Assembly (NCBI RefSeq): GCF_030272615.1
Contig: NC_081410.1
Span: forward strand, 128,209,640 to 128,269,639
Direction: 5' to 3'
Length of the DNA: 60,000 nucleotides
Origin: Cryptomeria japonica
Taxonomy: Eukaryota; Streptophyta; Pinopsida; Cupressales; Cupressaceae
In this document: positions 1 through 12,436 of the stretch, piece after piece
Position numbering within the stretch: position 1 is the stretch's first letter
Layout: the number at the start of each line of letters is the position of its first letter
The notes under the pieces: model-generated
What the model saw: the letters and a program-made list of their open reading frames with translations, nothing else
Databases searched by the model: none
What the model was told of the DNA's origin: nothing
Program-made: the position numbers and the translations under genes

Positions 1-1103
1 TCCACCGGGTTAAGGGATTTTACAAAGGGACCTATTAAAGTCCAGCCGGTTAAGGGATTTTGAGTTGCAATGGTTAGAAAGAAAAAGGAAGTTGATCTGC
101 TGGAATAGCTATTGATAGCTTGATCAGATCATAATGAAAATCATACTCTGTCTCCACCGGTTGTGTCTGCTCTACACTCTGCCAGTCTACTTCACACACA
201 TTATTCTTTGCTAAATCATTTATCACTTCCTCACTCTTCACTCTACACTTCGGATCACCTCTCACAAGATTTGCACTTTGCAAATTTTACGATCAAGAAT
301 ATTTTGAATGAACTCAAAATACTTTATACATTCTCTGTAGTCACCTTCAAGTGTTTTTTTAATCAATGCAATCATAGATTTTGGTAGATTTAGAATTCAA
401 ATCTTCTCGCTCTTTCTCTTCATGCCCTGCAACAATTTCGCCAACTACTCAACCAATTCTACCACCGCATCCCCCAAAAATAGTGACTTTTGGGTCGAGT
501 TCAATCTTTTAAATGCAAACCAGAAAATCCGCAAGTAATCATGGCTTAACTGCATGATGACTGAAGTTGACTTCACCAACCTTTAGATTGGCATAGAGAC
601 AAGCTCGCCAACTCACCTTTTTCCATCACAACTGTGTAACCGATCACCACTCCAAGATTTATGGTGACCGCCTATCTTCCTTCTACTTCATCGATGTACC
701 AGTATACCACTGCACTCTTCATTACCGGTTCATCCTTTGATGTCGGTTTGCAGTGCTTCCATTAAGCCTCTTCTCCTATTTGCCAATGAGGTTCCGGTTC
801 ACATACAACCTCAAGCCTTCTTGCCTAAGTCACCTTTTGTGACTTCATCATCATCAGAATGACCAATTTGAAGATCTGACCTCAACACCAATCTTCTTGA
901 GTGACAGACCGGTTAACTTAGTCTGTCTTCCCTTGAGCTCATTGAACCTTGATCATCTATCTCTTATGTTTCTTCAATGTTGTTTACAAGTCATCACCTT
1001 TTCTACTGAGATACACCACTCCATCGGTCAATGTTAGAAATCAATTACAAATCTCAGCAAATATATTGGTTTTTTGGATTAACCAATTTTGTCAATGCCA
1101 ACA
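1..1103 (-). repeat. LTR of element E (partial)
   Basis: No coding is recognisable. The stretch has the hallmarks of the LTR group seen at elements A, B and G: ACCGGTT-type motifs (near 45, 155, 724 and 911), iterated GTTAAGGGATTTT phrases in the first 60 bases, and a right end reading CAATGCCAACA, as in B and G. Immediately right of that end, decayed copia integrase begins, so E is inserted in D. By analogy the element is minus-oriented and this is its 5' LTR, or a solo LTR. The rest lies outside the window, so its target duplication cannot be checked. Confidence 0.6.
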
Positions 1104-3260
1104 TTTTACATTGAGCGTGACATCCTTCATTAGCTTACAATTATTTATACCCCTTAGTAGAATGATGTTGTCAAGAGGAAGAAAGAACTATTTCGGGAGA
1201 TGGCTAATTGTATGATTCAGTCTTGAGATATAGATGTAGCTTTTTTGGCTGAGGTAGTGAATTGTGTTAATTACATTTAGAATCAGATGCCTCACACGAC
1301 ATTGAAACAATTGACTCCCAAGGAGGCTTGGTCCCATGTCAAGCCTCAATGTGTTTTCATTCAAATTTTTTGGGATTGCAACTTGGGCATTCATTGTAGA
1401 TGCCTAAAGGAAAGCCATGGAGGAGGAGAACAAACCGATGATCTTTGTTGCCTACTATGTGCATTCTAAGGCATGTAGGTTGTTTGATCCTATTTTCAAA
1501 GAGACCTTATTCCAAAGAGATGTCCAATTTGATGAGCATTGGATTCTCCATCACTAGCTTCATTGTCACTTCCTAATCCTTTAAATCTCGAGGATTCTTT
1601 ACCTTCTGAGGATGATGAAGTTGTTCTAGTTGAGCCACCACCACTTGTCCCATCACTTCCTAAGTGGGCTCATACTATTTTTTATGCATTTGGAGATTGA
1701 GTAGGTTATCCTTTAGATTCTCATTGCACTCATTCATAGAGTTTTGGGGTATCTCTTACGAGTTAGGCTATTTTGGCTAATCCTCAGAAGTTTTAAAATG
1801 TGGTAGCTATTCTTGAGTGGGATATGGCTATGGCAAAGGAGTATTCTTCATCGATGAAGAATCACACTTGGGATCTTGTTCTTGTTCCTAAGAGAAGAAA
1901 TTTGGTGCGGTGCAAGTGGGTGTATTGTACTAAGTATGTTGCAAATGGTTCCATTGATAAGTATAAGACTCGTCTTGTTGCTAAGGGGTTTTTACAAGTC
2001 GAGGGTATTGATTATTATAATATACTTTTGCTTATGTTGCCAAGATAGATTCTATTTACCTTCTACTTTATCTTATAGCTTCACAAGGATGGTTAATATA
2101 GTAGATGGATGTGAAGAATGGCTTCTTGCATGGTGATCTTCATGAGGAGATTTATATGGAGAATCCACAAGGCTTTGTGTAGGACTCCTCACTTATTTTT
2201 TGGCTTTGGCATTCATTGTATGGTCTAAGGCAAGCCTATTAGGCTTGGTCTGAGTAGATGGGCACATTCCTACTTTCTACTTATTTCACACGATGCCATT
2301 TTGATCCCACAAATTTCACTCAGAGATAGGAGGGAGATATTTTGATTTTGTTCTTTTATGTGGATGATTTGATTCTTACAAGTAGTTCTTCTTCTATGAT
2401 TCAAAGTGTTCAAAGAGCATTGATGGACCAATTCGACATGAAAAATATTGGTCTTCTGCATTACTTCCTTGGTCTTTAGGTTACTCGATTTTGGGATGGG
2501 ATTTATATTTATCAACAGAAGTATACTCTTGATATGATTTAAATATTTGGCATACTTGATTGCAATCCTACCCCCACACCATTTCAATCAGGGGTTGTAC
2601 TGTCTTCTAGTTGTTCTAATCCTTCAATTGATCTTACATTGTACAAGAAGTTGGATGATAGTCTTTTGTACCTGACACACACTTGTCCTAATATTCCTTT
2701 GTGGTTGGTTTAGTCCCTCAGTTCTCTCATGTTCCACATGAGAGTCACTTCAAGGCAGCCAAACACATCTTGGGGTATGTTTAGGGAACATTTCACTTTG
2801 GCATTAATTATACATCTTGAGGCTCTATGATTGTTGGCTTCACTAACTCAGATTGGGCTAGTGATGTTAATAATCAAAAGTCTACTTCTGTTTTTTTTGT
2901 ATTGGTTTCAGCTCCATTGCATGGTCTTGCAAGAAGCATTTTGTTATTGCATTATCATCTACTAGAGTTGAGTATTGAGTAGTTGTTCTTGCTAGCCATA
3001 AGTTTTTATGGCTTTTTTAGTTATTGACAAAGTTTGGTTTTCCTCTTAATGGTGCCACTATTTTTGGTGTGAAAATCAGAGTTCCATTAACATTTATTGC
3101 AACCCAGTGGAGCATCAATGAATTAAACACATTAAAATCCACATGCACTTCATTCAGAAGTTGATTCAAGATGGTATTCTCAACTTGGCTTACATACCTA
3201 TAAAGGACTAAGCTACAAACATCTTCACTAAACCCTTAGAATCCCCATGTTATCTTTAGT
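1104..3260 (+). pseudogene. Ty1/copia element D pol remnant (IN, RT, RNase H)
   Basis: This is a decayed copia polyprotein read across several frames. It starts in the integrase core (text equivalent to TPQQNGVVERKNR near 1150), then an NRMPHTTLKQLTPKEAW-like integrase C-terminal stretch (1285-1340). RT follows: WDLV...CKWVYCTKY...KTRLVAKGF at 1880-2000, then DVKNGFLHGDLHEEIYMENPQGF, then the catalytic YVDD (FYVDDLILTS) near 2355. RNase H runs to about 3230 and ends with a TKP-like motif. The order IN-RT-RNase H identifies Ty1/copia. There are many stops and frameshifts. gag, protease and the 5' LTR must lie left of the E insertion, outside the window. Confidence 0.85.
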
Positions 3261-3534
3261 TTTGGTCAATGCTTGGGGTGAAGGAAGTTGTCCCTAGGGG
3301 TCTTTATGAGGCCTTCATTTTTAGCAGTTCGTGTTTTTTCATGTATTGCATGCACTGCATCTCTCCTTTTGGAGAGGGTTTTTGTACCATGTGTTTTTTC
3401 TCCTTTCCTTTCCTTAGAGAGACTTTGGTGGTTTGTACATGGGTACCTAATCAAGCCTTCAATTGTCAAGACCCATTTATGCATTCATGCATTTAGAGTT
3501 TTTTTACTCACCCTAAGTTTCACTTAAGGGATGG
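3261..3534 (+). other. 3' untranslated region and polypurine tract of D
   Basis: This non-coding stretch lies between RNase H and the presumed 3' LTR and ends in the purine run AAGGGATGG. Its phrases (TTTTGGAGAGGG, GTACATGGGTACCTAA, AGACCCA, CTTAAGGG) recur in the same order in the 3' region of element K at about 53.70-53.93 kb. D and K therefore probably belong to one copia lineage. Confidence 0.55.
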
Positions 3535-3902
3535 TGTTAGAACATTTTTAGCTATTAGTTGCTTTTTCACAACTAATTGTGTTTTTTTTTTCTTTTTTGT
3601 CGAAGTTCACTTAGGAGTTCTTGCTTTGAGTTGCTTAAGTTGTGCATCTAGCTTATATTTTGAGCATCTAGCTTAGCTATAGTTGAGATTTTATTAGATC
3701 CTAAAGCTTGCACTTTAGTTCTCCTATTTTAGCTTAGGGCATATTTATGCTTTCTTTATAAGCACTTCATTCTACAATTGTAATTTATTTTGTATTGTCT
3801 TTGATTTTGAGTAATGTAGCATTTATTTGTGCAAATATCATTTGTGGAAGGTGTTTTGTTTGTCGTTTGATCTTGAAGGTTCTTGTGTTGCAAAATTCAA
3901 CA
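3535..3902 (+). repeat. Probable 3' LTR of D
   Basis: The stretch begins TGTTAGAACA right after a polypurine tract, includes a TTTATAAGC region near 3757, and ends ATTCAACA, giving the usual TG...CA termini. Its partner LTR is not in the window, so the right boundary is tentative. It abuts the LTR of element C. Confidence 0.45.
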
Positions 3903-3909
3903 CCTCTCA

Positions 3910-4554
3910 TGTGTATATTTTGGAGTGGGAACCTCTTTGATTGGCATGTTATATTTAATGAATTGCATTTCAATGCATGTTGGGGCATCATATCTTGCAT
4001 GTTGTTCCATGTGCATTCATGTAGCCTTTGGAGCCATCTCAAAGTAATGAAACATTTGGGATTGTATAAATTTAATTGGCTCTAGGTTAGGCATAGATGT
4101 GAGATCCATATGAAGTTAATTGTTATTTTACTATGTTTATTGGCTTCCCATTCTAATTGGTGTGGTTTTTTGTAGGTGTTTTTTGCCTCTTGTTTCAAGT
4201 TAAATATTGTTCTTTTCCCTCCCAAAAATCTCTATAAATTGGAGTCACGGGATAGTAGTTTCATGTCCAATTCCAGGTATCTAGATGATTTCAAATTGCT
4301 CAAATATTGGTAGTGAAGATTATTATTGTACAAGTCTCTTTGAAATTTAATAATATTTTTGCTCTCTTTCTTCTATAAATTTGTTTATTGAATGGGTTTC
4401 TCCATGTAAATACAGTGTCTACTTTGGTATTGTTGATTTTCTACTTTTATGTTGAATGTGTAATCACTTTATCACATTGGATATTTTTTCTTTTTAGATT
4501 TGCAAACACATTTATTAGATATTATTTTAATTTAGTTTCACTTTGTTCTCAACA
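3910..4554 (+). repeat. 5' LTR of C
   Basis: It aligns along its length with 23,972-24,609. Shared landmarks are GCATGTTGGGG, the run TTAATTDTTATTTTACTAT, TTATTGGCT.CCCATT, a CTCCCAAAAAT/CTCTATAAATT promoter-like stretch near 4230, GGGTTTCTCCATGTAAAT, and a TCAACA end. The two copies differ at many positions, so C is old. Confidence 0.7.
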
Positions 4555-4556
4555 TA

Positions 4557-4568
4557 TGTTATTAGAGA
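4557..4568 (+). other. Degenerate primer binding site of C
   Basis: TGTTATTAGAGA directly follows the 5' LTR and matches 9 of 12 positions of the tRNA-Met-type copia site TGGTATCAGAGC. Confidence 0.5.
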
Positions 4569-4639
4569 TAATGGTTAGATAACCTTTTCTCTTAAGTGAT
4601 GAATGCTTTTTAGTTGTAGTGAGAGCTTTTTCATTGTAC

Positions 4640-5483
4640 GTTTTGCATATTTGTGGAGAAGATTAAAAAATTTAATGGCACTAGATACGAGATGTGAAAG
4701 TTGAAGATGGGGGATCTTCTTCAAGAGAGATATCACTCATTGCTAGTTTCAAAAGATACAAATCCATCTAAAAGGACAAATGAAGATTGAAAGGAGTTGG
4801 ACAAGAAGGCATGAGGAACCATTCAATTATGTCTTCTGGATTTTATTTTGTTAAACTTGTCTACTAAATACATTGCATTGAAGTTGTGGAAGAGGATAAA
4901 TTAAATGTATCAAACTAAAAGTTTTTCTAACAAGCTATACTTAAAAGATGTATGTATTCTTTAAAATTTTGATGCTTTTAATTTGATTATAAGTTAGCTA
5001 ACATTAGGAAACATTAAGATAAATGAGAATAAATATATTTTGTAGATTTATTTGTTACTTGAATCGTGGGGAAATCTAATCATTGTTATAAGTGGTGGTA
5101 ATATAGAGCCAAAGATGGATAGTCTCATTTATATTCTTCTCTTAGAAGAAATGAGAAGAAAAACCATGAATGTTGAATCCCAAAATGAATTGAACATGTA
5201 AGGTAGGTCAAAGGAGAAAGGGTATAGAGGGGATAGAAAGAAGGATAAATCTAAAGTACATTATAAACCCCCTAAGAAGATCAAAATTAAAGTTTTGGAA
5301 TTGTGGCAAAAGAGGGCATGCGATGGAGTATAAGAAAAAAGAGAAAAAGTGCACATTCCTCAACAAAAAAGGCTTCACATAATAGTGATTTTGATTCTTG
5401 GTTTATTTCAGCTAACATTATTAGTAATGATGTTTGTCTTATTGATTTAGGTTGCTCCTACCATATGATTCCTCAGAAGGAGT
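4640..5483 (+). pseudogene. C gag and N-terminal protease remnant
   Basis: Decayed copia gag is readable as KKFNGTRYEM.KLKMGDLL near 4665, followed by SKDTNPSKRT..., LCLLDFILLNLSTK, and LYLKDVC. A zinc knuckle follows at about 5300 (FWNCGKRGHAMEYK: the first and last Cys of CX2CX4HX4C are lost). Next is the aspartic protease entry LIDLGCSYHMIPQKE near 5440, where the family has DSGCS.HM. The reading frame is broken many times. The remnant stops abruptly at about 5480, where LTR sequence of element B begins, and the protein resumes at 20,863. Confidence 0.75.
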
Positions 5484-7573
5484 GTTGGAGACTACTACTC
5501 TAATCCGGCCTCACAATAAAAACCTCAATTACAAAATTTAGGGCACCAACCCAAGGAGTACCGCTTCTGCTTTAGCACACCAACCCAAGGAGCACCAACC
5601 CCTGCATCGAGCTCCAACTCAGTGATTTACAATGAATATTACCAATTACAAAAGTAATCTCCCTGTTACAAAAGAACTTTGTAACCCTCATGCTAGTCTC
5701 TCCATCGGTTCTCATGTCTCCAATTGTGTGTCAGTTCTCTGCTCATCCTCTTCTTCTTCTCTCCAGGTTCTGCTCTCTATCGGTTCTCTTTTCTCTCTGT
5801 CACACTGCTGCTAGCCACCACCGATCTTATTCTCTTAGTCAATTATCTACTATTTGATTATTGTCGGTTCTCAGCTTACCGGTTCTTCACTACAACCTTA
5901 ACTGTTATCTTCTAGGCCAGTTCAATCACCATAGGTGCACTCCTCTATCAGACTTAATGGCGGACTACCAGTTACGACACCCTAATCGGTTGAACTCTTC
6001 TAACTGGTTCTCTCCAATACACTCAGTCTCTTCTTTGATTGTCGTTTAACACTAGACTGGTTGGATCTCTTCACTAGCCTCACTCTCTCATTCAACAACA
6101 CCAACTACATCTTTGGCTCATACTCTTATAGCCATATTTTCCCGCCTAAACGTTGGTTTGAACATTTGCACACTATGGTTTCCACCATGCACTGAATCTA
6201 CATCCAATCTGATCTCTGATCAATATGACATATCATATCCAATCAGATATCATGTCCTTGATTGATGATCAACACTCCATCAATGAGCATCACCATTTTG
6301 TTTACCTTTCAACACACGTCTTCTATCTTTAGTCGTATGTAGCATGATTTTTGGCCTTTTGTCTGATTAATCACATGCATGATGCAATTTCCTCTACCCA
6401 CTTTGATCTACAAGGTCAGTCTATACTGGATCTCTATTGTTTCCTTGATCTCGAGCCGCAAACCTTTGTCTTCATTCCTCGAGCTTCGCAACCGCCATTA
6501 AATGTTGGACCAGTCACCAATGACCTCACCGACATACCACATTGACCTGTGCATGCATGCCATTTCAACTCCACATGGCCCCTTTGTCAGCATCCACCTT
6601 GGCACACTATGTCGGTCCAACTTGGTCATCGACCAATAGAATACAACCCTGTTCATCTACCGGTTCACAAACCATGTCAGTTATACCCTAACCGGTCTGT
6701 CTTGACCCTTGCACTTTGCTTCTCTTCTGGTGGAACACCTAAACCAATCAGAACACTTGCCAACCTACCTCATGTTCATCTTCAACAGATGGGATCCTTT
6801 CACTTCTGCACCTTGTCAGCTTTATCGGTTGACATACTTACCAGTAACCACCTTGATGACATCATGTCATCAACCTTTAGCAAACTCTATTTGTCTGCAT
6901 CTGTGGCAACACATTTCTCCATCTTCAATCTCGTTGCTCTACCTGTCTGCAACTACGTCAACTTTGTCTTCTTCATCATTCGACTGGTTCTGTTATCAAC
7001 TGGTTTGTCAAAGTGACAAACATATCCTTCCTTCTTTGTACGGACAACTCATCATGTCTGCCCTTGCAGATCTAGTGCATATCTCTGATCTCATGCACAA
7101 GAGGCAACTTAGTGTTTCACTGGTTGATCCGGTGTGAGCCTTCAATCACCTGCCTTCTACTCTTTTGTCTTATCTCGGAGGACTATGATGAATTTAATGC
7201 ATAATAGGAGATAAGCTTTTCTTACTGGTGGGAGTCCTGTTGTTTTACATCCACACAACATACCGATGACCTGCACATACTTCACCTCTGATGTTTATGT
7301 GATTTTTATAACATTTCACCCCTTCATCACAATCAACAGCCCAACATCTTACTCTCTTGTCGGTTGGAAACAATGCACTGCCAGCATGTCACTTACTAGT
7401 TTGCAGTCCTTATGTCTTCAGCACAACACAACCTATGTACCGGTGACCTGCTAGGCTAGGTGACATCAATGACACCATTTCCGATATGCGTTAATGAAAA
7501 AACTACTCATCAATCTTCCCATACTAGTTTCCACCCTATACTGGTTGACATCAATGATAACACAATGCCAACA
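5484..7573 (-). repeat. 3' LTR of B, truncated at its outer end
   Basis: It aligns with 11,205-11,339 plus 18,903-20,862 through long shared text: GAGACTACTACTC, TTTAGGGCACCAACCCAAGGAG, then AATTACAAAAGTAATCTCC, and onward to the inner end GACAACACAATGCCAACA-like sequence at 7573. The first 220 bp or so of the intact LTR (10,982-11,204) are absent. The LTR is rich in ACCGGTT-type motifs and lacks a segment of about 70 bp present near 19,020 in the other copy. The outer edge is placed at about 5484 because the copia protease text ends there. Confidence 0.75.
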
Positions 7574-8890
7574 ATATCCCCTTTGGCATTGATGTCAACA
7601 CATGTAGTATCCAGTATACTACAGATTCTTTCTCCCCCTTTGAAAACAATGGCAAAGGGGACTGACAAGGTTTCTCTCCTCCTTGTCTCTACCATGCACT
7701 GACATGTTTTCTCTCTCTCCCTTTTTGTTTACCAGATGCTTCTCCTCTTTTTATCATCATACATTGCATCCTCTCAATTCACAACACTTGAGATGGAGTG
7801 CTCAACCACCAATTTCTCAGCAACCAAGTGTATATACAAAACAGATGCCAATTGTATATACAAGTTTGAAGCCAATTGAAGGAACATGTGTCAGTGAATA
7901 AAACTTACCTTTCGGTCAGACTGCATTATCTTATTTTTGACATGCAGAAGTTATTATGACCCCAAATTACTGATACCAAGTGTTGGAGCTAACGCTTATA
8001 CCAATTGTATCTTCTCATGTGCATGTAACTCTCCCTCTTTGCAGGCAACACTCCTAGTGGTCCAGTTGTGATTTCAATTGGATAGGCATTGAAATATTTC
8101 ACAACCCTGGACACCTCCAAAGACACAAACATACTAGTAGAACCATAGACACTTGCACATCCCCTATATCCAACAAGACTGATCCAAATTAGAAAGCATG
8201 GTTGTGAACTCCCCCTAAGTCATACATCTTAGGTCCTCACTGTCTGTCAAGTTCAAAACCGGAGCTCCAATTTGTCCCTTATACCGATTGAGTTGTGCAT
8301 ATGTGATCAATCTGATTATCTATCAGCTCTACAATTTCTACCACAACATATGACATGATCCTAAATGTACATAATGCCATACAAAATATGTATCATGCCA
8401 TAAATCAAACCGATTAGCCCAAAAAGATGCATGTATACATGATCAACTACCGGGCCATCATATGTCATTCAAGTCTTTTCCAATACCACCCTAGACAAAC
8501 ACTTCAATCCATGAAACCGGAGTTAATGCAATGATCCTAGATCTCATTGTCTTACATAACCTACACTATCGGTTAGTATTCATACCATTACCATACTGCA
8601 CATACTGGTTTCCTGCACTGGTCCATCATCTCTACCGAAGCACCTTCCTCTAATGCTTGTCTTCTTGTGTCAATTTGTATCTGATCCCAATTTTTAATTA
8701 GCCATCTATTGACACATGCAGTAGTGATCCATCTCTGATTTGTAGGTGTGTAGCCAAGGCAACCACTACACACACTTGTCATCTCATTTTCTTCCTGTAT
8801 ACTGGCAGCAAATAATCATTTTATCTACCCATTTTTACTAAGGGGGGTGAATAATGCGATCAATGAGTAAATCCCCCTAAGGTCCTACAT
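7574..8890 (-). other. Polypurine tract and non-coding 3' internal region of B
   Basis: On the minus strand CAATGCCAAAGGGGATAT abuts the 3' LTR and serves as polypurine tract. A second run, CAAAGGGGGAGAAAG, lies near 7631-7642. The rest contains only scattered short reading frames. Copia pol would be expected here, and none is visible. Confidence 0.6.
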
Positions 8891-8895
8891 CTCAT

Positions 8896-10500
8896 TTAAA
8901 CCTTAGGAGATATCACCTGTGCATTGAATGCATAGTGTCGGTCCATGGTTCTACTTTCTTCCTTCTTTTTCCACATCCGCTTAGTCTCATTCATCTTCCC
9001 ATTTGCAGTCTGGGGAGCAGGTCTTACCTTCTTCTGGTGATTGGTCCTTGCTCTCCCAGTTTCTGCATCATGACTGAAAGCATTGTTGTAGAAGCAAATT
9101 GTGTTCATGCTAATTACGTAATTGGGGGACCTTCTAATATACCGATTTGCTCCTCCTTTTCTGATTAAACCATTGTAGCCAGCTACCGGTCGCCATGGAT
9201 TTCCTGATTGCATAGGAACACTTCTCCTCTTATACCCTGTAGGTCTTTGTTTCTCATATACCCTGTAACTACTTCCATACTGAGCATGATTGTTCCACCA
9301 GCTGCCATAGGATTGAGAATTCTTCTTCCTGCATTCATGACTTCTATGGCCAAAACCATTGCCCTGATAACATAAAGCATTTGCATAACTAGGAGAGAGG
9401 ATATGCATGTTTCTACTCTTTGAAAATTTGTGCCCATATGTAGGATATCTATGGAAACTTGAGTTGTTTCTCTTAGATCCCTTTCTACATTCTTCTACTC
9501 TATGGCCATATCCATTACATGCAAAGCAATAACCAGAGAAGGAGGAATTATTACTTAACAAAATTATTTTTCCAAACATGAGGTGATCTTACCGGTTTGG
9601 CATCGCCATCTCTGCTTCTCCGGGAGTGGATCTTGGGTTGTCCAATTTCTGCATCTCTTCCATCTGATCTCTTCTTTTCCCACACTTGCTTTGTCTTATG
9701 GGCGGTAGCATTTCCTTGTCTTCTACGGGTAGGGGGTCTTCTATGTTATCTTCTTCTATTCTTGCTTCCGGTGAAGCTACCTTCTCCCATCTTCCCTTTT
9801 CCTTTGGGATCTACATTATTGCTCCTTCTTGCAGCACCGTTCTTCATCCTTTTCTTCATGTCTTCATCAGTTGTGGTTAGATCAACCTTCTTCCAAGGAT
9901 AATTCCAGATAGTGAAAGTTTGTCCCTTGTTATCTCCATTTGAGGAGACAAACAAAATGTCATTGCGGGGGACATTCTTGCAATGGAGCATTCACTGACA
10001 CCTCTTCCTAATCCTCTGGTGTCCTTGGAATGCTTTTGCTTCTTCAACATTTTGTCCAAGGCATCATTGTTGCCATCAAACCAGATTCTTACCTTGAGCT
10101 CATCTTGACATTTCTCAAGGTCATTTCAAAGATTCTCCATATCTCCTACTAGTTGTTGATACTCTTTATCTTTTGCTTGGATCTTTACACTTGCATTCCT
10201 TGGTGTCTTCTTGTCGAGTCTTCAACTTTGAGATATATTTCTCAGATTCTTCAAGATATTTGATTAACTGGTTTTGTTCCACGACTGCAACATTCTTGAA
10301 TAACTTGTATTCATTCCTCACTCTACTAAGTTATTCGAGTGCACTTACAAGTTATACTTCAAGATCTACTTCTGCTTCATCTTCTTATTCACCTTCACTA
10401 TCACTGCCAAACACATGTCGCCGGTATGAATGATCTACATGATCATTCTCAAATGTTTGTCTCTCATCTTCTAATTCTTGAGCCATGAAGAGGTGGGTTC
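8896..10500 (-). pseudogene. B gag-like protein: coiled coil plus multiple zinc knuckles
   Basis: The C-terminal 227 residues (8896-9579) hold four knuckle-like units. CFACNGYGHRVEEC is intact CX2CX4HX4C. The others are RYPTYGHKFSKS, CYQGNGFGHRSHEC and CFYNNAFSHDAETG, where Cys has been replaced by other residues. The spacers are basic and rich in Arg, Asn, Ser and Tyr. Upstream (9580-10,500), broken frames encode an acidic, heptad-like stretch (EYKLFKNVAVVEQNQLIKYL, EESEKYISKL). The knuckles suggest nucleic-acid binding as in retroelement nucleocapsids. The same coil-then-knuckles order occurs in A and H. Several frameshifts and stops break it. Confidence 0.7.
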
Positions 10501-10531
10501 CTTCTCCATCATTGCTATTGTTGTTTCTCAC

Positions 10532-10918
10532 TTATCCATCTTCATCTGCAGACTTATGTGATCCATTTCTTTTCTTTCTCTCACAAACCGGTTCTGCAGT
10601 ATAAGGTTCATTCCCATAAAGTTTCTTCAATCTACGCCATAGGATTTTTATTGATCTGCATCTGTCCACCTGTGAGGAGACATCACCAGATAGCCCACTG
10701 AGTATAGCCTTCATTGCTATATTATTACTCTGGTATCTTCTTTCTTCTTTTGAATAGGTGGGAGGACTCAATTTACTAGGGCAGCCATTAACAACTGACA
10801 TCCACACATCAAACCCTAAGCAAGATAGGTAGACTTCCAACCTACAACTCCAAATAAAATAATTTGAATCATTAAAAACTGGAGTATGGATTGACACTAA
10901 ACAAACCATTGTATTCAA
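10532..10918 (-). pseudogene. B gag N-terminal domain (UBN2/copia-gag type)
   Basis: A 128-residue frame carries the typical copia gag N-terminus: FNDSNYFIWSCRLEVYLSCL, then VWMSVVNGCPSK, YQSNNIAMKAILSGL, and IKILWRRLKKLYGNEPY. This matches the copia Gag pattern of G.NY..W...M...L, then A...I...L, then W..L...Y. It lies 60 bp inside the primer site, as expected for the first product of a minus-strand element. It runs towards the coiled-coil/knuckle region after breaks. A and H seem to lack this domain, so B is the family member with a conventional gag head. Confidence 0.75.
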
Positions 10919-10967
10919 ATACTAGAATCTACCCAAGCTAGAGAAAGCTTATAAATCAAGAACCTAG

Positions 10968-10979
10968 GCTCTGATAACA
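10968..10979 (-). other. Primer binding site of B
   Basis: The plus strand reads GCTCTGATAACA, i.e. TGTTATCAGAGC on the element strand, one mismatch from the tRNA-Met-type site TGGTATCAGAGC. It lies two bases inside the 5' LTR. Confidence 0.75.
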
Positions 10980-10981
10980 AT

Positions 10982-11339
10982 TGTTGAACAAAAGATGTCA
11001 TTGAGAGGGGGGTGAATCAGTGATTTCCAAACTTAACCCTTTTCTATCCTATGTGTGTATATCAGTTAACTAATCTAACATAAAGCAGATATACCAGTTA
11101 GATGGAAGGATAACACAAATGCAACCACACATAAAAGGGACGTCTCATAACACCAGATGTACGAGGAAAACCCAAGATGGGAAAAACCTCAATGAGAAGT
11201 ACTGCTAGAGACTACTACTCCAATCCAACCTCATAATAAAAACCTTGGTTATAACATTTAGGGCACCAACCCAAGGAGTACCACTCCTGCTTTAGGGCAC
11301 CAACCCCTGCACCGAGCTCCAACTTAGTGAACTACAATG
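10982..11339 (-). repeat. 5' LTR of B, inner part
   Basis: It starts TGTTGAACAAAAG next to the primer site and includes the C-tract (read here as GAGAGGGGGGTGAATCAGTG) seen in A, G and H. It is interrupted at 11,340 by element A; the LTR resumes at 18,903. Confidence 0.8.
11335..11339. repeat. Target-site duplication CAATG, left copy (element A)
   Basis: CAATG at 11,335-11,339 is repeated at 18,898-18,902 on the far side of A. The uninterrupted site is visible in the other LTR of B, around 5630 (TTTACAATGAATATTACC), with a single CAATG. Confidence 0.9.
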
Positions 11340-12436
11340 TGATGGATACTAAGAGGGGGGGGTGAATTAGTATACCAAAAAGTCTTGCACTTAAACACTT
11401 AAACAGTCTAAAGATAAACCAATAAAGCAGTTTAATAGACAGACCCGTTATCACACATGCAAACCAAAATGCAAATAACGCATTCACCCACAAAAGCAAT
11501 ACAACCATAACACAGTGAGATGGAACTCACAAGTCACTATCTACAAAATAGAAACCAGACCGGTTAAGGTCAGACCGGTTAAGGTCTTACAATGTTCTTC
11601 ACCAGAATAGATCCTGTTAGGAATCTCAATCTCTATTAGGAGATAAGTCTGATCAAGGACTACCTTGCTAGAGGATTTTAGATTCACAGAGGTGAACCAC
11701 CTTGTTAGAGGATTTTACAAAAGGCTTTTGGGCCTACCCAGTTAAGGGCTACAAACTTGTCAAAGATGTGAATAATCAACAAGTGTTTGATCTATCTAAA
11801 AGAACGGACTGCTCAATTAGATCCTTGATAGCTCGTTCTTAATGCACTCCTGCATTACTTCAGTCTTCTACACATTCATATTCTTTTCAACTCCTCAACC
11901 ATCTTAAACCCTAGTCACAACATAAACCCTTTCAGCAACAACCTAAAACCCTAGACATGATGTCCTTTTAAAGGAATCTGATTTCATGTCGGTCCAATAG
12001 GATTACATTTCAATTTCCTAGGCTCAATGAATCTAGACATACTCAGTAACATGACACAAGAAGCACTGCCAGTGTGTTGGCACCGTCAAACAATCGGTGG
12101 ATTGATAACTTATCACAAAATGCCGGTTGGTAACTCATCACAGAGTATTACCGGTTCATGCAAAATACCGGTTGTCGGTTTGACAAAAATGAAGACTGGT
12201 CGAAATGTGTTATGTCGCTTTAATCCCTCGTACTGCTTGAGGTCAACATGCCGCTTTAGACCGGTAAACACACTCTGCAAAACATCAATAGTCTAATGAC
12301 TATAATACAACATACTTGCAACATACCAGTTGAAACAAATACTGGTTGTGCTCTAACTTATACATATAAAGAGGATCTTAATGCAAGTGTGTGTCCATCA
12401 ATGACAATCACAACATAAACATCAAAATTGGCAACA
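11340..12436 (-). repeat. 3' LTR of A
   Basis: It aligns with 17,779-18,897. It lacks about 40 bp present near 17,952-17,990 (GATATTTGACGTGGAAACCC and following) and has a local duplication of ACCGGTTAAGGTC near 11,560-11,585. It contains repeated GTTAG.GGATTTTA phrases. The left edge TGATGGATACT and inner edge TTGGCAACA give TG...CA ends on the element strand. Confidence 0.85.

Noticed and set aside
4388-4582. 64-codon ORF in the C 5' LTR
   Set aside because: It lies within non-coding LTR and ends in the primer site; not conserved in the 3' LTR.
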